DNA from: Musa acuminata AAA Group | Lineage: Eukaryota > Streptophyta > Magnoliopsida > Zingiberales > Musaceae | Direction: 5' to 3' | NCBI RefSeq assembly: GCF_036884655.1 | Contig: NC_088359.1 | Span: 18,170,501 to 18,234,500 of the forward strand | Length of the DNA: 64,000 nucleotides | In this document: positions 12,195 through 21,968 of the stretch, piece by piece | Layout of the letters: every line of letters starts with the position of its first letter | Numbering within the stretch: the stretch's first letter is position 1 | Made by a program: the position numbers and the translations under genes | Notes under the pieces: generated by a model | The model's database searches: none | What the model saw: only the letters and a program-made list of their open reading frames with translations | What the model was told of the DNA's origin: nothing

Positions 12195-13125
12195 GAATAA
12201 ACTTGTTTGAATGGATTTTCCGTAAAGTTTTTCATTCTCTCTCCGTTCCTCGGTGACTTGTTAAATTTTCTTATCTTGAGTCAAACACCGCTTCCATCTG
12301 ATCAAGATTAATGATTTTATGATATTTTGAATCTCGAAATTGATTTTGATGGCTTGATTATGAGTTTCAAGTTGACGAATTGAATTTGAATGGATTTGTA
12401 TTCGAATTATGATCTTGACTTATTGGAGTTACTACTTAAAAATTTTTTTTTTTCTTATCCCAATCTCTTCTTTGTACATCTACAATTTTTGTTATTTATA
12501 AAAAGAAGAGATTTGATAATATGGATGAATGCTGAATTTTCCTTTAAGATGAACTCTGCGTAAATATTTTAGCATACTTAATTTTGAATGATAAAATCTT
12601 TGTATGATCAATGATAATATAGATGAGTGATATATGATCAATGATAAAATCTTTGTATGATAAATTATGTGCTTCAAGTCTCATTCTCTTTTTGTTGATG
12701 ACAAAGGGGGAGAAAAGTGATGACTTGTATCATTTTAATAACATGACTTATATGAATTGCAAAAGCTTGTGTGATATGAATGTCTTATATGCCTTGCAAA
12801 ATCCTTGAGAATATTACAAGATTGATTGATCATATTGAAAGCATGCCTTACATCGATATCATGAAATTCATGTTGAAAATCTTTATATCCTATCATAGTA
12901 AAAATTGTCCCATATCATTTGACTTATGATTTTCATCGAAGTTTCGCATTTACTATTGCTTAATGAGAATAACGATAAGCTCTGCGGTTAGAACTTATCG
13001 GTTTATGCTTGAATTCAATGGATGAAATTCAAGTGTTTTCATCTTCTCATAATATGGCATATAGATAGGGGGAGTTATGTTTAACTCCGTCATCAATTGA
13101 TTGTCATCATCAAAAAGGGGGAGAT
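12195..13125 (+). other. Sirevirus B 3' non-coding tail with purine blocks
   Basis: About 930 bp without coding sequence. It contains a distal purine block in GATGACAAAGGGGGAGAA (12697-12714), a middle block in TAGGGGGAGTTA (about 13066) and the terminal PPT CAAAAAGGGGGAGAT (13111-13125) abutting the 3' LTR. All three recur in A, E and F. I see no env-like frame. Confidence 0.8.
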
Positions 13126-14288
13126 TGTTGAATCTCGGATTTTGATGATGAAATCAATTGATGGGTTAATTGATCTAATCCATATTATTGATTTAAGTGT
13201 GCAGGATTAACTATGATAACCAGAAAACACAAAGCAAGAGAACCGGAGTCAAGATCGATGGACGTTTAAGAGTCCGAAGAATCGTCGGAGATGCTGCCGG
13301 AACCAACCGAGAAGAAATCGGGAACCTATCAGAATTTTTGGAAGTTCGCCGAAGAGATCGTCGGAGGTTCACGGAGATCACCGAGAAGGCTCGGCTACTC
13401 GTTAAAGTCATCACAAGATCGGGAGCTTGATGGGAGTCCGTCGGAAGAAGCTCGTCGGAAAGCTCGCCGAAACAAGACTCGACATTCGCGGTTGAAAGCT
13501 TGCTTAGGATGTGTTTTTGTTATGTAGTTCACTTGTAATTAGGATTAGGATTAAGAGATAATCCTATATCCTGGTTAGGGGCCAACTGAGCCCAAAGTCA
13601 GATATGGTTTGGGCTTAAATTAAGCCAAGCCAGTGAAATCGGAGTGCCAGGCGATGGCACCGCCCAGCACCCGAGCGCTGGGCGGTGGCACCGCCTGGCT
13701 GGGCGTTGGCACCTCCAGCATTCGGGAACCTAAAGAGAATTCAAATTTTGGAGCCCAAATTTGAGTCCTCTTGAGGCCTATAAATACCCCTCAAATCTCA
13801 GCTGAGGTTACAACTTTTGAGAAGCATTTTGATTGAGAGAAAAGTCTTAGAAAGTCTTAGCAAGTCTTGTTTTCAATTTGCTAGAGAGTTCTCCTCCTCC
13901 TTTCTTATTGAAAATTTGTAAGAGGTTGAGCTGTTTGTAAAAGGTTGTAAGAGGGGTGTTTACCCTTCCATTTCAAGAGATTTGCTAGTGGAAGGTGGGA
14001 GCCTCATCGAAGAGGGGCATCGCAAGTGGAGTAGGTCATTTGACCGAACCACTCTAAAAATCGGCGTAATCTCTGGTTTGCATTTTATTATTGTCATTTA
14101 CATTACTGCAAATCTTCTTACTGCTTTAGTTCCTTATTACCCTTGCTGTGCAACTTTAAGAATACGCTTTCAAGTTAAACTTTTCAAGTTCCGTTCTTAT
14201 CGTACGAAAGATTTTGTTAAAATCGAAGTTTTAATCCGCTGCACTAATTCACCCCCCCCCCCCTCTTAGTGCCGCTCCGATCCTAACA
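13126..14288 (+). repeat. Sirevirus B 3' LTR
   Basis: 1163 bp from TGTTGAATCTCGG to CGATCCTAACA. TATA box at 13779-13786; C-run of 12 near the end (9 in the 5' LTR). Confidence 0.95.
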
Positions 14289-14293
14289 GAGGA

Positions 14294-15314
14294 TTCAAAT
14301 TTGGGCTCCAAAATTTGAATTCTCTTTGGTTCCTGATGCTGGCGGTGCCACCGCCTAGCTCTCGGGTGCCGGGCGGTGCCACCGCCTGGCTCTTGGGTGC
14401 TAGGCGGTGCCACTGCCTACACTATTTCAGCTCACTGGTTGGGCTCCAAAATTGGCCCAAACCAGTCCGAACTAGAGCCTAATTGGCCCCTACTTGGTTT
14501 ATAGGATTAACACCTAATCCTAACCCTAAGTAATGTGCTAACTATAAATTTAAAGACATTTTCTAAGCTATTACAAAGTCCGTAAGTCAAGACTTCTTCC
14601 GGCGAACTTCCGACGGTTTTCCGATAAACTCTCGGAAACCATTCTGCGGACTCCCGGCAAGCTCCTAGACTTCACGATTTGATCTTGACGAGTTCCAACG
14701 AGCTTCTTTGGCAAGCTCCGATCTTTCTCGGCGAGCTCTGCGAACTTCCAACGAACCTTCCGGCGAGCTTCCGAAAAACCCTTCGGCAAGCTCCCTACTC
14801 ATTCTCGGCTTGTTCCAGCAGCATTCCCGACGAACTTTCGGACTTCCGTCGAACTCTCGAACTCGCAATGAATCCTTCGTGCTTGACTCCGACACTTTGT
14901 TTTGCTTTATATCTTCGTCGTTATCGTAGTTAATCCTGCACACACAAGCTAAAACTCTACTCCGATCTAGACAATTATTACAATGCGAATTGACATTCTG
15001 TTGCCCGGCACGTCATTGGTTGGCGCTTCGTCCGATTCTTCGGTGCATCGTCCTCTCTTGCGGCTTGTTGCCCAATCGGCGGTTGACCTCCGCAACCCCG
15101 ATATCCTTGGCATAATTTCGCTCTCCTTGGCCCGATGCCTGACGTCCGAAGCCTTCTACCGTCTAATATCTTGATGTGATCTCCTCCGGTGCAACGTCAA
15201 TTCCTCCTGCGTTACCTGTCTAATCCTGATCGAGTAGACCTGCATCACTCAAAATGCAGTTTAAATTATAAACACAGATCAAGTGGTTTCATTATCAAAA
15301 TATTAGATTCAACA
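14294..15314 (-). repeat. Sirevirus A 5' LTR, part 2
   Basis: Continuation of 5860-6376 after the nested element B; 14289-14293 is the duplicated target GAGGA. It includes a palindrome array (14341-14417) and ends AGATTCAACA at 15314, followed by the A target duplication GAATG. Confidence 0.93.
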
Positions 15315-15319
15315 GAATG

Positions 15320-15923
15320 GATTTATAAAGAACACCAATAGAATAGTTGTACAGGTAGAAAATATCACAAAAGGCAATGAACGAACTCTTGACGAAACTT
15401 CGGTAAAATGAAATATAGCTCACCACCAAGTTTAAAAATCAAAAGGGATACAGAAGATCACCACCCTAATGATAATAAACAAGGATACAGAACTGAAAGC
15501 AAAAGACTCACCACTCAAAGACGCATCCAAGAGATACAGAGTTCAAAAGAGCACTCCAAGAGAGCTTCTGCCAATATCCTCAGTTTTTCTCAAGTCTTTT
15601 CTAAGCCCTAAACCCCAAAATAAATACTAGTGCATGAAACAACCCTTCATGCATAGAAAATTTCGAAATTAAGTGCTTTATAGCTGCCAACCAACTCCAT
15701 TAATTTATTTCTTAACCATGAAGAAAAGCACCATGATACAGCTTTACAGCTGCCAACCAACTCCATTAATGTATTCCTTTGTGCAGGGAATATGCTGATG
15801 AGCTGTCTTATCTGAGTAGGCTGAGTTGAATATTATGTAGCAATATTTTTGGCTGAAAAAAATATCATATTATCAGTATGGTTCATATGAGCAGATTGTA
15901 GCAAATTAGACACTCCCGTGTCA
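15320..15923 (-). repeat. Gypsy-C LTR, main piece (unit 2)
   Basis: Together with 943-972 it forms a minus-strand LTR of about 634 bp. Its 5' end (TGACACGGGAG in sense) abuts a purine-rich block at 15924-15932, so it is the 3' LTR of the Gypsy-C fragment. Positions 15848-15923 match the start of the window. Confidence 0.65.
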
Positions 15924-15934
15924 ATCTCCCCTGG

Positions 15935-16425
15935 TTAAAAAAGACTTGACCTCAAGTTCTTGTTTGTTTCGTCATCATGATGATAAAAATGACTTAAATC
16001 AGCCACATTAAATGTTAGGGATACTCCGTAATCTTTAGGTAGCTCAATCTCATAAGCAGTTTTGTCAATTCTCTTAAGCACCTTGAATGGACCATCAGCC
16101 TTAGGTTTCAGTTTTCCAAATTTTCCCGGCGGAAATCTCTCCTTCGTTAGATGAATCCAAACCAAATCACCTGCATTAAACTCCACAAGTTTTTTGTGTT
16201 TGTTAGCAGCTTGCATGTACCTCTCATTTTGTTTCTCAATGGTTGCTTTCACACCCTCATGTAGCTTCTTTATCTGCTTAGCTCTTTCATCAACATCTCC
16301 ACTAAATTTCTTTGTTGTAAAATAAGGGATTAAGTCCAAAGGACCAGCAGGATTAGCACCATAAACTACCTCAAAAGGACTCTTACCAAGACTATGATGC
16401 ATAGAACGATTGTAGGCAAACTCAA
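15935..16425 (-). pseudogene. Gypsy-C integrase C-terminal fragment, copy 2
   Basis: A 155-codon open stretch on the minus strand (15935-16402), open further upstream to 16425 (EFAYNRS). It holds the end of the integrase core region (SPFEVVYG), an amphipathic stretch (KKLHEGVKATIEKQNERYMQ) and the C-terminal GPY/F-like part ([19 protein letters not shown] ... [11 protein letters not shown] ... FNVADLSHF). No chromodomain is seen before the stop. The gene is cut by the Gypsy-D LTR at 16426, and the rest of pol and gag is not in the window. It has fewer breaks than copy 1. Confidence 0.85.
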
Positions 16426-16819
16426 TGTTAGGACACTAGCTAGGAGAGTCCTAATTGAGAGGGACATTCATGTAAAACCTACCTAAGCCGACCCCTATTA
16501 AAGAGGTGAAGAGGCCGGCTAGGGTTAGGAGGTTGTTTCTTAGAGAAGAATAAGGAGTTGTAAAGGAATAGGAGTCTTGAGTAAGAGTCCTATTAGGAGT
16601 TGGTTAGAAGTAGGAGTCTTGAGTAGGAGTCCTATTAGGAGTTAGGGTTTAGAAGCCCTATAAATAGCCATGTATTCCTCCTCTTTTCATAAGCAATAGA
16701 TGAATCTTTTCTGCAGCCTTTGAGTAGCAACTTGGAGGGAGGAACCCCTATAGAGTTCCAAGGAGGCCGATCCCCTAAAGAGATTAACCCCAAGTTTAGA
16801 ATCTGCAAGGTTTCTAACA
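16426..16819 (+). repeat. Gypsy-D LTR (D3)
   Basis: 394 bp from TGTTAGGACACTAGCT to GGTTTCTAACA; TATAAATA at 16659-16666. It is followed by the ~55-bp sequence X (16820-16874) that also follows D1. No matching 5-bp target duplication is found around this LTR alone. Confidence 0.85.
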
Positions 16820-16874
16820 CAATGTCATTCCTAAACTCCCTATGTGTGATGGGAGATGATGACTCTTGTATTGA
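16820..16874. repeat. Sequence X, copy 1
   Basis: CAATGTCATTCCTAAACTCC and the following bases to CTCTTGTAT repeat at 20080-20133 with three or four mismatches, each time directly after a family D LTR. It does not follow the LTRs of D2, so it is not part of the LTR. Confidence 0.7.
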
Positions 16875-17628
16875 GAGTCCTAATGTCATTAACCATTTAA
16901 TTATGAGCATGGCCTCATGATTGTTCAGTATCATGGTTCAATTGCTTCTCTTGATATCGTGCGAAAGAGATGGCTGCCACAAGCGTGTACGGTTGTCGTG
17001 CTTTAACTTCTCCTTGGATCTCCGGCTTCAAGCCCTCAATAAGGGTCCTCAATAGCTACTTTTAAGACCAATCATGAGTTTGATTAGATAACCTTTCAAA
17101 CCTGGTTTGGTACTCCTGAATAGTGGAGGTTTGTCGGATCTTTGCAAGTTGTCCGTCAATATTCTCGTAATCGGTTGGTCTGAAGCGTATTAGCAGTCCT
17201 TCTTTGAATTGCCACCATGAAAGGACTCCATAAGTATGTTCAAACCAGTCAAACCACTGTATAGCATCCCCTTCAAGATGTATAGCTGTAATTTTCACCA
17301 TTGATGCATCTACGGTTTTGTGGTACCGAAAATATCGCTCCACGCGCGAGATCCAACCAATCGGGTCTCCTTCTTCCCATCTTGGAAAGTCCACTCTCAT
17401 GCATGGATAGTTGGGGTCGGTCATTGAGCTTCCCCTCTCTTGGAAGTCATATGTTCGGGCTTGGTGCGATTGGGCAAAGCTCTCTCCTTGATGTGATTTC
17501 TTCGGGTTTAGTGGTCGGCCCAATCTGAGTTCGGTAAAGAGCGTCTGAATCTTATCCTTCATTCGTGCCTCGAAGGTTTCAAATTTAGCATTGATTACCT
17601 CCTTAGATGCCATAGTATATGCCGCCAA
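16875..17628 (-). pseudogene. Gypsy-D gag and protease remnant (inverted part of D1)
   Basis: The minus strand encodes a Ty3/Gypsy gag starting at 17628 (MAAYTMASKEVINAKFETF). It contains the retrotransposon gag core (MRVDFPRWEEGDPIGWI ... GDAIQWFDWFEHTYG ... FEGL-like FKEGLLIRF ... YQTRFERLSNQ). A stop after THDWS (17062) is followed by recognisable gag sequence (EGLKPEIQGEVK ... YTLVAAISFAR) to about 16925. After that comes a scrap of the protease C-terminal segment (HEAMLIIKW), which D2 also has at about 61080. The zinc knuckle and the protease DTG are missing. It lies opposite in strand to the pol at 18186-19680. Confidence 0.88.
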
Positions 17629-18185
17629 ATCTGTGATATTAAGATCTCTTTTTTGTTGTCAGGTTAAAGACATGTATTGGTTGAGAGAGGTGATGGTCGA
17701 AAGGGTTGGTGGATTAATGGATGTAGGCTACGGTTTAGGCTTGTTTTGTGGCTATTTTGGGTGCAGTTTGAGGGAGTGGTTTGGTGGAGTTTTAGGGCTG
17801 TGGATGAAAGTTTTGGATCTATGGTAGATGACAGCAAAGGTTTGATAGAAATCAGTGAAAGTTGCAACAAGTATGTGCTGTCTTGTAAGAGCATAATTGT
17901 TGTCGAAGAAACAACGGTTTCTCAACATAATTTCCACCAAAAACTTGAGAGAATTAAGGATGGTATTGATAGCAAAATCACAGTTTATATGAAATTTAAT
18001 CAAGAAAATTTCGACAGTATAACAGCAAGGAAATTGGTGCAAGTTGCGAAAGCAGAATTCTCATCGAAAAATTTCAGCGGTTTACGATAAAAATTTGCAG
18101 CAACACAAAATCATTTTTAGAGATGAATTCCTCAATAGATCAATCTTAGATAGAAGCCAAGATAATCTATGAAGTTTATAAGAAG
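17629..18185 (-). other. Gypsy-D leader (5' untranslated) sequence, inverted
   Basis: Positions 17955-18180 match the D2 leader at about 61380-61620 in the same orientation relative to gag. It carries no gene. The plus-strand open frame of 137 codons over it (17677-18090) is antisense to the leader and not conserved. Confidence 0.7.
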
Positions 18186-19671
18186 TTATTCGGCCAAGTT
18201 GCAACCTCTACTCTTCACCGGTGCTACTTGTACGCAAGAAGGACGGAACAAGGCGAATATGTGTTGATTACCGACTCTCGATGGCATAACCATCAAGGAC
18301 AAATATCATATTCCAATAGTAGATGAATTGCTAGATGAAAGGGAGCACAAATCTTTACAAAGCTGGACCTTTGATCCGGGTATCATCAAATACGAGCGTG
18401 CGAAGAAGACATACCAAAAACCACCTTTTGAACACACAACAACCACTACGAATTTTTGCTTTCTTCAACAGAAAGTGGAATATCTTGGGCATATCATATC
18501 AGACGAAGGTGTGGCAGTGTACCCCTTCAAAATTGGAGCAATGCAAAACTGGTCGACCCCGAGAAACATAAAATTGCTACATTGCTTTCTGGGTTTAATA
18601 GGCTACTACCGCAAGTTCATGAAATACCATGGAAAGATTAATGCGCCACTTACTTCCTTACTGGAAAAAGATGTCTTCCAATGGTTGGACAGAGCCTCCG
18701 CTTTCTTTGACAAACTTAAGGCAGCCATGACGACGACGCTAGTGCTAACACTACTAGATTTCAACCGACCCTTCATTATTGAGGCCGACACATCTGGAGT
18801 CGGAATTGGAGCCATTCTCATGCAAGATGGTCGACCACTCGCATACACTAGCAATATATTATCTCCCTCCCATCAAAATAAGTCAATATATGATAAGGAG
18901 ATGCTTGCCATTGTGCGCGCAGCAACGAGGTGGAGAACCTACTTGATTGGTCGACGATTTCAAATTAAAACCGACCAAAAAAGCCTCAAGTACTTTTTGG
19001 AGTGAAAGATATTATCCCCTGAGCAGCAAAAATGGGTAACAAAACTTCTTAGATTTGATTATGAAATAACTTACAAAAAGGGGAAAGAGAATGTTCTTGC
19101 AGATGCGCTTTCGCAGCTACCCGAGCAAGCTGAAGTTTCGACCATTTCACTTCCGACCAGCGACTTCCTTGAGGATATTAAGATAGAATGGCAGGAAGAT
19201 TCAGAGACTAGTAAGATTATAAAAATATTGGAGGAAGCAACAAGCTCCGTGGCTCATTACAATTGGGACTCAAGATAATTACACTATAAGGGATGCATTA
19301 TGCTTGTGACAAATTCTACTTGCATCTTCACAAGCAAATTTTGGACAAAGTTATTCCATATGCAGGATATTAAAATTAAAAGGAGTACGACATATCACCC
19401 ACAAACTGATGGCCAAACGAAAGTTGTAAATAGGTGCTTGGAGACAACCCAAAGCCACCCACCAAATAAGACTACCCAAGGAGAACTCCAAACCCAGCCA
19501 AGTGCCATTATTTATCGACGGATCGTGACTCGACGAGGACGACCCACTAATGAAGTGCTACTATAGTGGGCGAACCTACGAATAGAAGATGCCACTTAGG
19601 AGAACTATGACGACTTGAAGATCAAATTCCCAAAATTCATGAATCATCAGCCTCGAGGACAAGGCTGATTT
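18186..19671 (+). pseudogene. Gypsy-D1 pol remnant (RT, RNase H, integrase scraps)
   Basis: The plus strand carries a decayed pol. The RT N-terminal end reads LLVRKKDG in several frames at about 18225. A region with TGA codons where conserved arginines are expected comes next, then an abrupt join to the EYLGHII segment at about 18465; the catalytic (F/Y)xDD box and roughly 60 residues around it are absent. The RT connection and RNase H follow (FIIEADTSGVGIGAILMQ, YDKEMLAIV, TDQKSLKYFLE, ADALSQLPEQ). Integrase is reduced to the zinc-finger approach, then FTSKFW and YHPQTDGQT, then a jump to a C-terminal scrap (19440-19660). D2 has the same joins. Confidence 0.88.
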
Positions 19672-19685
19672 GAAGAGGGCGGATC
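19672..19685 (+). other. Polypurine tract, Gypsy-D1
   Basis: GAAGAGGGCGGATC abuts the 3' LTR. The same block lies next to the D2 3' LTR at 49636-49650. Confidence 0.75.
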
Positions 19686-20079
19686 TGTTAGGACTCTAGC
19701 TTGGAGAGTCCTAATTGAGAGGGACATTCATGTAAAACCTACCTAAGCCGACCCCTATTAAAGAGATGAAGAGGCCGGCTAGGGTTAGGAGGTTGTTTCT
19801 TATAGAAGAATTAGGAGTTGTAAAGGAATAAGAGTCTTGAGTAGAAGTCCTATTAGGAGTTGGTTAGAAGTAGGAGTCTTGAGTAGGAGTCCTATTAGGA
19901 GTTAGGATTTAGAAGCCCTATAAATAGCCATGTATTCTTCCTCTTTTCATAAGCAATAAATGAATCTTTTCTGCAGCCTTTGAGCGGCAACTTGGAGGGA
20001 GGAACCCCTATAGAGTTCCAAGGAGGCCGATCCCCTAAAGAGATCAACTCCAAGTTTAGAATCTACAAGGTTTCTAACA
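19686..20079 (+). repeat. Gypsy-D1 3' LTR
   Basis: 394 bp from TGTTAGGACTCTAGCT to GGTTTCTAACA, TATAAATA at 19919-19926. Internal partial repeats of TAGGAGTC type are present, as in all family D LTRs. Confidence 0.9.
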
Positions 20080-20169
20080 CAATGTCATTCATAAACTCCC
20101 TATGTATGATGGGAGATGATGACTCTTGTATGGTTCCCGTCTCTCGGAGAGGAACCTGGGAACCCTAAC
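20080..20169. repeat. Sequence X, copy 2, and possible LTR remnant
   Basis: Positions 20080-20133 repeat 16820-16874. The stretch ends GGGAACCCTAACA at 20169; on the minus strand this reads TGTTAGGGTTCCC, which looks like an LTR start. X could therefore be part of another LTR hit by family D, but no full copy is here to prove it. Confidence 0.4.
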
Positions 20170-21968
20170 ATATATCAGCATTACAACTAAAGAAAGGGGT
20201 ACAAAAAGGCGAACTAATATTCATGGCTGCTATGAAGCTAGAGCCACTCGACGAGAAGGCCATTCATGAACCTGCTGTGGTGGCGAACGTCCTAAAGGAG
20301 TTCATGGATGTTATGCCACCCGAGTTGCCAAAGACTCTGCTACCACGCAGAGGCGTGGATCACCACATCGAGTTGGAGCCAAGAGTAAAGCCTCCAGCGA
20401 GACCACCCTACCTCATGCCACCTCCAGAGTTGGTGGAGATCATAAAGTAGTTAGGTGAACTGCTAAGCGGTGGTCTCATCCGTAGTTCTAAAGCACCATT
20501 TGGAGCTCCAATTCTCTTTTAGAAGAAACAAGAAAGGAGCCTTTGACTATGCGTCGATTACTAAGCCCTCAACAAAGTGACAGTGAAGAACAAGTATCCC
20601 ATCCCGCTCATCACAGACTTGTTCGACCAATTGGGCAAAGCCAAGTATTTCTCAAAACTCGACCTTTGGGCAAGGTATTGGCAAGTGCGCATTACTAAAG
20701 GCGATGAAGTGAAGACTACCTGTGTGACTAGGTATAGAGCATTTGAGTTCTTGGTGATGCCTTTCGGCTTAACTAACACTTTGGCCACGTTCTATACTCT
20801 CATGAACCAGGATTTAAAGAGTATTTGGATAAATTCATGATCGTCTACTTGGACAATATCGTCATCTATAGTCAAACGCTTGAGAAGCATGTCAAGCACT
20901 TTCGGACAATTTTCAAGATTCTTAGGGAGAACAATTTGTTCATGAAAAGGGAGAAATGCTACTTTGCTCAAATTGAGATCTTATTCTTGGGGCATCGAAT
21001 CAGTGATCGCTCCATTCAGATTGACAAATCGAAGGTACAAGCGGTTGTAGATTGGCAAACCCCAAAGAAGGTGCTAGAGTTGAGATCCTTCTTTGGTTAC
21101 GTCAACTATTCATAGCGGGGTATTCGAAGTGTGTAATTCCACTAATGGAGTTGCTGAAGAAGGAGAAGCCTTGAAGGTGGTTCGATAAATGTGAAATTGC
21201 ATTCAAAGATCTGAAGGCTATGTTGGAAGAACTAGTGCTCAAATTGTCGAACTATGGGGAGCCCTTTGAAGTCTATAAAAATACTTCAGACTTCGCTATT
21301 GGGGGAGTATTCATGTAGGAGGGCCATCCGGTGGCCTACGAGAGCCACAAACTCAATGAGACAGAGCGACGATATTTGGTGCATGCAAAGGAGATGACAG
21401 CGATGATCCACTGTCTACGAGTTTGGCGATACTACCTTCTTGGATCATAATTTTTGTTAAGGAAAGATAACATCACTTTAAGCTATTTCCAAACTCAAAA
21501 GAAGTACTCCCTAAAGCAAGCACAATGGCAGGACTTGTTGGCTGAGTTTGATATGGCAATGGAGTACAAGCCCAAAAAGGCAAATGTCATGGCCGATACA
21601 TTGAGTCGAAAAGTGGAGCATGTGAATGTTATACAATTGGAGGGCAGAGGCCCAGCAAGTCAGTTGCACTCCATCTTCCTTTCTAGGATCAGGGATGATC
21701 TATACAGTGATCCTTTGGTAGTAACCCTAATGCAGCTCATTAAAGAAGGTAAGGCACGATGGTTTTGGGTCTAGGAGGGAATCGTTTACACCAAAAGGAA
21801 TAGGGTTTATTTTCCTCGAGTGGATAGTCTGAGGCGTGAACTCTTAAGAGGGTGTCACGATTCCCTTTGGGCTAGACACCCAGGCATTCACAAAACCTTG
21901 GCTCTTGTGGACAAGACCTTCTACTGGGGACTGATGTGGAGGAATATGTTCGAACGAGCCTCACTTGT
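20170..21968 (+). pseudogene. Chromovirus K pol, part 1 (RT-RNase H-integrase finger)
   Basis: A decayed Ty3/Gypsy pol on the plus strand. The protease-RT linker is at 20223-20450 (MDVMPPELPKTLLPRRG). RT follows with KNKYPIPLITDLFDQL, FSKLDL, MPFGLTN, and YLDNIVIYS, where the second catalytic Asp is Asn. RNase H segments follow (about 21260-21620, KANVMADTLSRK), and then the start of the integrase zinc finger (HPGIHKTLALVDKTFYW). Several in-frame stops and shifts occur. The 5' end is cut at about 20170, without gag or 5' LTR. The gene continues at 34607 after the LTR J insertion. Confidence 0.9.

Larger units (their letters stand above)
6377..14288 (+). mobile_element. Sirevirus B (Ty1/Copia), nested in the LTR of A
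   Basis: A 7912-bp element on the plus strand with target duplication GAGGA (6372-6376 and 14289-14293). Order: 5' LTR, tRNA-iMet PBS, gag, in-frame TAG, pol (protease, integrase, RT, RNase H), non-coding tail, PPT, 3' LTR. The pol domain order PR-IN-RT-RH is that of Ty1/Copia. The long LTRs with G/C-run ends, the gag with zinc knuckles and the repeated purine blocks fit the Sirevirus (SIRE/Maximus) lineage. The LTRs differ by roughly 3% in the part I compared, and gag and pol each carry a nonsense mutation, so it is dead but not very old. Confidence 0.96.
973..15314 (-). mobile_element. Sirevirus A (Ty1/Copia, gag-only), split by Sirevirus B
   Basis: This is a complete LTR retrotransposon on the minus strand, flanked by the 5-bp target duplication GAATG (968-972 and 15315-15319). 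Without the nested element B it is 6.4 kb, with LTRs of 1568 bp (973-2540) and 1538 bp (5860-6376 plus 14294-15314). The internal region of 3319 bp has a tRNA-iMet PBS next to the 5' LTR and a PPT next to the 3' LTR. It holds only a decayed gag and no protease, integrase, RT or RNase H. Intact ends and target duplication show that it transposed, so enzymes must have come from relatives. Confidence 0.95.

Noticed and set aside
12195..13125. Possible env-like gene after pol in Sireviruses B and E
   Set aside because: No frame longer than about 60 codons and no membrane segment occurs between pol and the 3' LTR.
17677..18090. 137-codon plus-strand open frame
   Set aside because: It is antisense to the Gypsy-D leader and is not conserved in the D2 leader.
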